Source: a virus
Reading direction: 5' to 3' (one strand)
DNA length: 22,045 nucleotides
Virus record (IMG/VR): IMGVR_UViG_3300008108_000373
Location: 1-22,045 of that record
Under the pieces are notes generated by a model that saw only the letters and a program-made list of their open reading frames with translations, was not told the origin of the DNA and searched no databases. Both the position numbers and the translations under genes were made by a program. Of this stretch, positions 17,646 to 22,045 are shown piece after piece; position 1 is the stretch's first letter; the number at the start of each line of letters is the position of its first letter.

Positions 17646-17674
17646 TTGACAAAATAAACTGCATATATTATAAT
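17646..17674 (+). promoter_or_regulatory. Consensus sigma70-type early promoter for gp55-gp47-gp46
   Basis: TTGACA at 17646-17651, a spacer of exactly 17 bases, then TATAAT at 17669-17674: both hexamers are perfect matches to the host housekeeping-sigma consensus. The start of transcription would be near 17681, giving a leader of about 15 bases with GGAG (17688-17691) 4 bases before the gp55 ATG. This implies use by unmodified host polymerase early in infection. Confidence 0.85.
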
Positions 17675-17695
17675 GCGCTAACCCCTTGGAGTAAT

Positions 17696-18517
17696 ATGAA
17701 AGTTAACTATTTAAATAACAAAGATCTACTAGAAGAAATTCACAAAAGCAAAAACACATTCTGTTCGTTTAACGATCCGTCTTATCACCAATATGATATT
17801 ATCTTGCCCAATGTTGATAAAATCAACATTAGAACTATTGCAGAAGCTAAAAGAAATAAAGCCAAGCGATTAGGGGATCAAGAATATGCAAGACGTAAAG
17901 CTGCCGGCGAAAAAGTTAAGCAAGCAGAGTGCGAAGTAGATTATAAAAAAATCACAAAACAAGAACTAGTGTTTAGAATCATGACATTCGATCATATTCC
18001 GCTAAATGGCACTAGAAAAAAGAATCCCAAAAGTGTAGCTGATCATAGAGATAAAGTAAATTTTCCTCCATTCCAACATTTTAAGTTTAACGATCAAGAT
18101 ATTTTAGAATGTGTTGGAAAAAGTCACTGGAAGGGTCCGTTAGATACTGGTAAATTTAATAAAGATCACGGACAGATTACAAATACACTAGCACGGATGT
18201 ATATCAAACTGTGCGAGCGTTATGCTACTAGGGGTAACGTTAGAGGTTACACTTACAACGACGAAATGAAGGGGCAGGCTATTTTACAACTTGCCCAAAT
18301 TGGTCTACAGTTTGACGAGTCAAAGTCTAATAATCCGTTTGCTTACTTTACAGCCGCTGTAACTAATAGCTTTGTTCGTATTATTAACTTGGAAAAACGC
18401 AATCAAAACATTCGAGATGATCTGCTTGAAATTAATGGTATGAATCCTAGCTACACTAGAACTAGCGACGGCGATCATGCTAACGCTATGAAAAGATTTG
18501 ATGCCGAAACCGAGTGA
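17696..18517 (+). CDS. 55: Late-transcription sigma factor gp55 with N-terminal extension
   Basis: 273 residues. The C-terminal part (about 180-257) is the gp55 core: GYTYNDEMKGQAILQLAQIG, then LQFDESKSNNPFAYFTA, the segment SFVRIINLEKRNQNIRDDLL and NPSYTRT. This is a sigma region-2-like domain that binds the polymerase clamp and melts late promoters. T4 gp55 is 185 residues; here about 100-130 extra residues precede the core. The extension has NKDLLEEIHKSKNTFCSF, a basic Arg/Lys-rich stretch (51-75), FRIMTFDHIPLNG and KVNFPPFQHFKF. I do not recognise a domain in it, but it reads like a separate conserved marine phage protein fused to gp55. It is the first gene after a consensus early promoter, and its likely target, CTAAATA, lies immediately beside it. 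Confidence 0.9.
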   Translation: MKVNYLNNKDLLEEIHKSKNTFCSFNDPSYHQYDIILPNVDKINIRTIAEAKRNKAKRLGDQEYARRKAAGEKVKQAECEVDYKKITKQELVFRIMTFDHIPLNGTRKKNPKSVADHRDKVNFPPFQHFKFNDQDILECVGKSHWKGPLDTGKFNKDHGQITNTLARMYIKLCERYATRGNVRGYTYNDEMKGQAILQLAQIGLQFDESKSNNPFAYFTAAVTNSFVRIINLEKRNQNIRDDLLEINGMNPSYTRTSDGDHANAMKRFDAETE

Positions 18518-18542
18518 CTTTCAGTTTACAATACGTTATACT
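18514..18542 (+). promoter_or_regulatory. Weak candidate promoter between gp55 and gp47
   Basis: GTGACT at 18514-18519, 17 bases, then TATACT at 18537-18542: each hexamer differs from the sigma70 consensus at one or two positions. The 45-base gap is unusually long for this operon, which leaves room for an extra start of transcription for gp47-gp46. Evidence is weak because the DNA is AT-rich. Confidence 0.3.
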
Positions 18543-18562
18543 GTGTCAGTAAGGATATTATC

Positions 18563-19576
18563 TTGAGTAATTTATTTAAAAAAACAGCCTGTTTTACTGA
18601 CATTCATTTCGGATTGAAGTCAAACAGTCAAGTACACAACCAAGACTGCAACGATTTTGTAGATTGGTACATTGCAGAAGCCAAGAAAGAAGGGTGCGAT
18701 ACAGGCATCTTTCTTGGCGACTGGCATCACAACCGAAACAGTTTGAACATTACTACAATGGATCACAGCTTGAGGGCTTTGGAAAAATTAGGTGCTGCCT
18801 TTGATCAGTTCTTTTTCTTTCCTGGCAATCATGATTTGTACTACAAAGACAAACGTGATATTCACTCAGTAGAGTTTGGCAAGTATATTCCCGGCGTTAC
18901 TATTGTACACAAGCCTATGACAATAGGTGATGTTACTATGTGCCCATGGTTAGTAGGCGATGAGTGGAAAACTATCGGCAAGAAAGGTGGCAAATATATA
19001 TTTGGTCACTTTGAACTGCCCAGCTTCTTTATGAATGCCATGGTGCAAATGCCGGATCATGGTGAAATTCAATTAGACAGCTTTAAAGGTTACGAACTAG
19101 GCTTTAGCGGACACTTTCACAAACGTCAAGTTAAACAGAACATGCACTACATTGGCAATGCATTTCCCCATAACTATGCAGATGCATGGGATGATGACCG
19201 CGGCATGATGATATTAGAATGGGGCAAACAACCTGTTTACAAAACTTGGCTAGATGCTCCTAAGTTTAGAACTGTAAAGCTCAGCAAGTTGATCGACGAA
19301 GCTGATGATTTATTGTTGAGTAAGATGCATCTTCGTGTAGGACTTGACATTGATATCAGTTACGAAGAAGCTAGCTTTATCAAAGAAAAGTTTATTGCCG
19401 ACTACGACATTAGAGAACTTACACTGATTCCTGAAAAGAAAGAAGTTGAGATCAATACTACTATTGATATTCAAACTTTTGAATCAGTAGATCAAATTGT
19501 ATCCAATCAATTGGTCAATATTGAAAGCGACACTTACGATAACAAAGTGTTGTTGAGCATTTATAACAGCCTATGA
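18563..19576 (+). CDS. 47: Recombination endonuclease subunit gp47 (SbcD/Mre11-type), TTG start
   Basis: 337 residues; T4 gp47 is 339. The calcineurin-like metallophosphatase motifs are complete: D13-H15 in FTDIHFG, D53 in LGDWHHNR, N89-H90-D91 in PGNHD, H149 in IFGHFE, and H184/H186 in SGHFHKR. With gp46 it forms the phage Mre11-Rad50 complex that processes double-strand ends for recombination-dependent replication. The start is TTG at 18563: AAGGA lies 7 bases upstream, and reading back in frame a stop (18515-18517) comes before any ATG. The last four bases overlap the gp46 start as ATGA, so the two subunits are translationally coupled, as expected for a fixed-ratio complex. Confidence 0.97.
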   Translation: MSNLFKKTACFTDIHFGLKSNSQVHNQDCNDFVDWYIAEAKKEGCDTGIFLGDWHHNRNSLNITTMDHSLRALEKLGAAFDQFFFFPGNHDLYYKDKRDIHSVEFGKYIPGVTIVHKPMTIGDVTMCPWLVGDEWKTIGKKGGKYIFGHFELPSFFMNAMVQMPDHGEIQLDSFKGYELGFSGHFHKRQVKQNMHYIGNAFPHNYADAWDDDRGMMILEWGKQPVYKTWLDAPKFRTVKLSKLIDEADDLLLSKMHLRVGLDIDISYEEASFIKEKFIADYDIRELTLIPEKKEVEINTTIDIQTFESVDQIVSNQLVNIESDTYDNKVLLSIYNSL

Positions 19577-21354
19577 CTATAAAAATTAAAGAATTAACCG
19601 TTAAGAACTTTATGAGCGTGGGTAATCAAACCCAGGCTGTGGACTTTTGTAAAGAAAACTTAACATTAGTGTTAGGTGAAAACTTAGATCAAGGCGGAGA
19701 TGACAGCGGCAGTCGCAACGGTACAGGTAAAACAACTATTGTCAATGCCTTAAGCTTTGCATTGTTTGGCACTGCACTGACTAACATTAAAAAAGACAAC
19801 CTTATTAATAAAATTAACAATAAGGGCATGTTGGTTACACTGAGTTTTGACAAAGACGGCAACAAATATAAGATCGAACGTGGTCGTAAGCCCACTGTTA
19901 TGAAGTTTTATGTCAATGATCAAGAACAAGCTGCCAACGACAACGATGACAGTCAAGGTGACATGCGTGAAACGCAAAAGGATATTCACGAATTGTTGGG
20001 CATGACACATGATATGTTCAAACATATTGTAGCCTTGAACACTTATACTGAACCGTTCTTGAGCATGAAAGCCAATGAACAGAGAGAAATCATTGAGCAG
20101 TTGTTGGGCATTACCTTGCTAAGTGAGAAAGCCGAAGCTCTCAAAGAACGAGTTAGAGAAACTAAAGAAGCAATCATACAAGAAACTTCAAACATTGAAG
20201 CAACTAAACGTAGCAACGACAAAATTCAAATCAGTATCGACAGTTTGATTACAAGGCAACGTGCTTGGAACAAACAACGAGATCTAGATTTAGAAAAGAT
20301 TGCCGGCAGTATTGCAGAATTACAACAAGTTGACATTGAAAAAGAATTAGAGCAACATGCTAAACTAAAAACATACGACGAGTTGGCTGCAAGAATTAAA
20401 AGTCTAAGCAAAGAAAAAGCAACTCTTGAAAATGCACTAGGGCAAGCTGATAGGTCTGTTGCAAAATATCAAAAAGAAGTTGAACAGCTTAAAGATAACA
20501 AGTGTCCTGCTTGTGAACAAGACTTGCACGATCACAAACACGACGAATTAAAAGCTCGTGCTGACAAAAATTTAGAAGAATCAGGCGTATATCTTTCTAA
20601 AGTCACTCATGACTTGAGTAAAGTTGTAGGCGAGTTAGATAAAATAGGCGACATTAACGGACGCCCAAAGGTATATTATGAAACTCTCGAGGAAGCTCTA
20701 CGGCATCAAAACAATTTGGCTACGCTTGAAAGTGCGTTGGTGGCTAAGGCGGGCGAACAGGATCCTTACCAAGAACAAATTGAAGAACTCCAACAAACTG
20801 CACTCCAAGATGTAAACTGGGATGCTGTTAATAATTTGAACACACTCAAAGACCATCAAGAGTTTTTGTTAAAATTGTTGACAAACAAAGACAGTTTTAT
20901 TCGTAAAAAGATTATTGATCAGAACTTAGCTTACTTAAACAACAGGCTAACTTATTATCTTGACAAGATGGGCTTGCCTCATACTGTTACATTCTTAAAC
21001 GACTTAACTGTTGAGATTATGCAGTTAGGTCAAGACTTAGACTTTGACAACTTGTCACGTGGTGAACGCAACAGATTGATTTTAGGATTGAGCTGGGCAT
21101 TCCGTGATGTATGGGAAAGTTTATATCAAAGTATCAACTTGTTGTTCATTGACGAATTAATCGACAACGGTTTAGATGCTAACGGTGTTGAAAATGCACT
21201 GAGTGTACTTAAGAAGATGGGCAGAGAACGCAAGAAAAACATTTATCTAATCAGTCACAAGGATGAATTGATTGGGCGTGTTAACAATGTTCTCAAAGTT
21301 ATTAAAGAAAATGGTTTTACCAGCTACGCTAATGATCTTGAAATTGAAGAATGA
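19573..21354 (+). CDS. 46: Recombination endonuclease subunit gp46 (SbcC/Rad50-type ATPase)
   Basis: 593 residues; T4 gp46 is 560. Walker A is RNGTGKTT at residues 48-55, after LVLGENLDQGG. A coiled-coil arm follows on both sides of the zinc hook CPAC (C311, C314). The ABC signature is LSRGERNRL near 494-502 with S495, Walker B is LLFIDE with D527-E528, and the switch histidine is H562 in LISHKDE. All motifs needed for ATP-driven head closure and hook dimerisation are intact. It works with gp47 at double-strand ends. The gene starts at an ATGA overlap with gp47 and ends at an ATGA overlap with the small gene downstream. Confidence 0.97.
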   Translation: MTIKIKELTVKNFMSVGNQTQAVDFCKENLTLVLGENLDQGGDDSGSRNGTGKTTIVNALSFALFGTALTNIKKDNLINKINNKGMLVTLSFDKDGNKYKIERGRKPTVMKFYVNDQEQAANDNDDSQGDMRETQKDIHELLGMTHDMFKHIVALNTYTEPFLSMKANEQREIIEQLLGITLLSEKAEALKERVRETKEAIIQETSNIEATKRSNDKIQISIDSLITRQRAWNKQRDLDLEKIAGSIAELQQVDIEKELEQHAKLKTYDELAARIKSLSKEKATLENALGQADRSVAKYQKEVEQLKDNKCPACEQDLHDHKHDELKARADKNLEESGVYLSKVTHDLSKVVGELDKIGDINGRPKVYYETLEEALRHQNNLATLESALVAKAGEQDPYQEQIEELQQTALQDVNWDAVNNLNTLKDHQEFLLKLLTNKDSFIRKKIIDQNLAYLNNRLTYYLDKMGLPHTVTFLNDLTVEIMQLGQDLDFDNLSRGERNRLILGLSWAFRDVWESLYQSINLLFIDELIDNGLDANGVENALSVLKKMGRERKKNIYLISHKDELIGRVNNVLKVIKENGFTSYANDLEIEE

Positions 21355-21599
21355 GTACAAACGATAACCATCGTCAACTATTACAACTAGTTCACGAATA
21401 CGTCAAGTTGAATCTTAGTTTAGAACTTAAACCTACACTAGACAAAACTATTGAAGTTCGAAAAGTTCTTTCGGACATTAGACGTTGTGCTTCTACACGC
21501 CGTGAAGAAGTAATGGAAGTACAACGAGAAAGACGAGCATACTTAGACACATTAAAAGGCAACTCAGATTTAACAGAGGCACAAGACCAAGACGACTAA
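21351..21599 (+). CDS. Small conserved-looking protein coupled to gp46, function unknown
   Basis: 82 residues, not recognised. The chain is highly charged and probably helical: LLQLVHEYVKLNLSLELK, then a segment with DKTIEVRKVLSDIRRC and a strongly basic/acidic helix (STRREEVMEVQRERRAYLD), ending in an acidic tail (AQDQDD). It starts at an ATGA overlap with the gp46 stop, so it is translated with the recombination subunits. That spacing, together with codon use like its neighbours, makes a real gene likely. A small accessory factor for gp46/47 or for recombination is possible but is only inference from position. Confidence 0.75.
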   Translation: MSTNDNHRQLLQLVHEYVKLNLSLELKPTLDKTIEVRKVLSDIRRCASTRREEVMEVQRERRAYLDTLKGNSDLTEAQDQDD

Positions 21600-21607
21600 C
21601 TAAGTGC

Positions 21608-22045
21608 ATGTCATGGTATTATCAAAACGCAATAGTTGAAACTCTTCCAGAAGAATGTATAGGTTTCGTCTATTGTATCACTAATAACATCACTGGTCGC
21701 AAATATATAGGCAAAAAATTAGCTAAATTCTCTAAAACCACTTATAAAACAGTAAAACTCAAAAACGGCAACAAGAAGAAAAAGAAGATTCGTTCTAAAA
21801 TTGATTCTGATTGGCGTGAATACTATGGCTCAAGCGATCATTTAACAAAAGATATAGAAACTCTAGGCGCAGACAATTTCACAAGAGAAATACTTTACTA
21901 CTGCAACTCAAAGGCTGAATGCTCTTACATAGAGGCAAGAGAACAATTTACAAGACGTGTTCTCGAAAGTGACGACTACTACAACGGACACATTGCTGTT
22001 CGTGTACACGGAAGTCATATCAAAGGCAAACAACTAAACGGTTAA
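21608..22045 (+). CDS. GIY-YIG endonuclease
   Basis: 145 residues, complete, with its TAA at the last three bases of the window. The GIY half is FVYCITN (Y22) and the YIG half KYIGKK (Y33, G35). The usual following elements are present: YYGSSDHLTKDI, GADNFTREILYYC and the helix with the probable catalytic glutamate in YIEAREQF (E109 or E112). A Lys-rich loop (about 47-64) separates the halves. From memory, close relatives are widespread in marine T4-like phages, usually labelled Seg-like. The gene follows the previous stop by 8 bases, has no clear ribosome site and no gene disruption beside it. That fits a resident nuclease of the recombination cluster rather than a freshly inserted homing gene, but homing activity is not excluded. 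Confidence 0.88.
   Translation: MSWYYQNAIVETLPEECIGFVYCITNNITGRKYIGKKLAKFSKTTYKTVKLKNGNKKKKKIRSKIDSDWREYYGSSDHLTKDIETLGADNFTREILYYCNSKAECSYIEAREQFTRRVLESDDYYNGHIAVRVHGSHIKGKQLNG

Noticed and set aside
18525-18542. TTTACA and TATACT read as a promoter pair before gp47
   Set aside because: Only 6 bases separate them, far from the 17 needed; a weaker pair with correct spacing was listed instead.
19750-20025. Leftward open frame of 91 codons opposite gp46
   Set aside because: It covers the antisense of the Walker A region of an intact gp46; no start signal.
1-22045. tRNA genes, CRISPR arrays, insertion sequences, attachment sites
   Set aside because: I saw no cloverleaf, regular spacer array, transposase, integrase or flanking duplications; the window is almost entirely coding.

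Overview
This window is part of the genome of a T4-like tailed phage (contractile-tailed, Tevenvirinae-related). The DNA is AT-rich (about one third G+C by eye, not counted). The style resembles uncultured marine T4-like myophages (SAR11-, cyanobacterium- or other marine bacterium-infecting). Supporting features are the gp25, gp6 and gp5 homologues, a gp5 spike with no lysozyme domain, a gp55/gp47/gp46 block, and a CTAAATA-type late promoter. The host cannot be fixed from this window. No tRNA, CRISPR array, insertion sequence or integrase is visible, and almost every base is coding.

The left 17.6 kb is one leftward late gene cluster for the tail baseplate. In transcription order it encodes a gp48/gp54-like tube-baseplate protein (17617-16871), gp53 (16871-16572), a probable gp27-type hub protein (16568-14562), the gp5 spike (14558-12759), gp25 (12744-12298), an enlarged gp6 (12248-8760) and a giant protein. 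The giant gene begins at 8760 and is still open at base 1, giving at least 2920 codons. Junctions are 1-base TAATG overlaps or gaps of 3 to about 50 bases.

The right 4.4 kb is a rightward early/middle cluster: the late sigma factor gp55 with a long N-terminal extension, the recombination nuclease subunits gp47 and gp46 (SbcD/Mre11 and SbcC/Rad50 type), an unrecognised 82-residue coiled-coil-like protein, and a GIY-YIG nuclease that ends at the last base of the window.

The two clusters diverge from a 78-base control region (17618-17695). It holds a perfect sigma70 promoter (TTGACA, 17 bases, TATAAT) pointing right toward gp55. Directly abutting its -35 box is a CTAAATA late-promoter motif pointing left toward the baseplate genes. 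gp55 made from the first promoter should activate the second, whose polymerase would then cover the first.

The most notable object is the giant virion protein. In it I can read a cupredoxin-like domain that has lost the usual copper ligands, a Trp/Pro/His-rich core, two CBM5/12-like sugar-binding motifs and a seven-bladed FG-GAP-type beta-propeller carrying a small tandem-repeat insertion. Its place after gp6 suggests a peripheral baseplate or host-contact component; this is inference.
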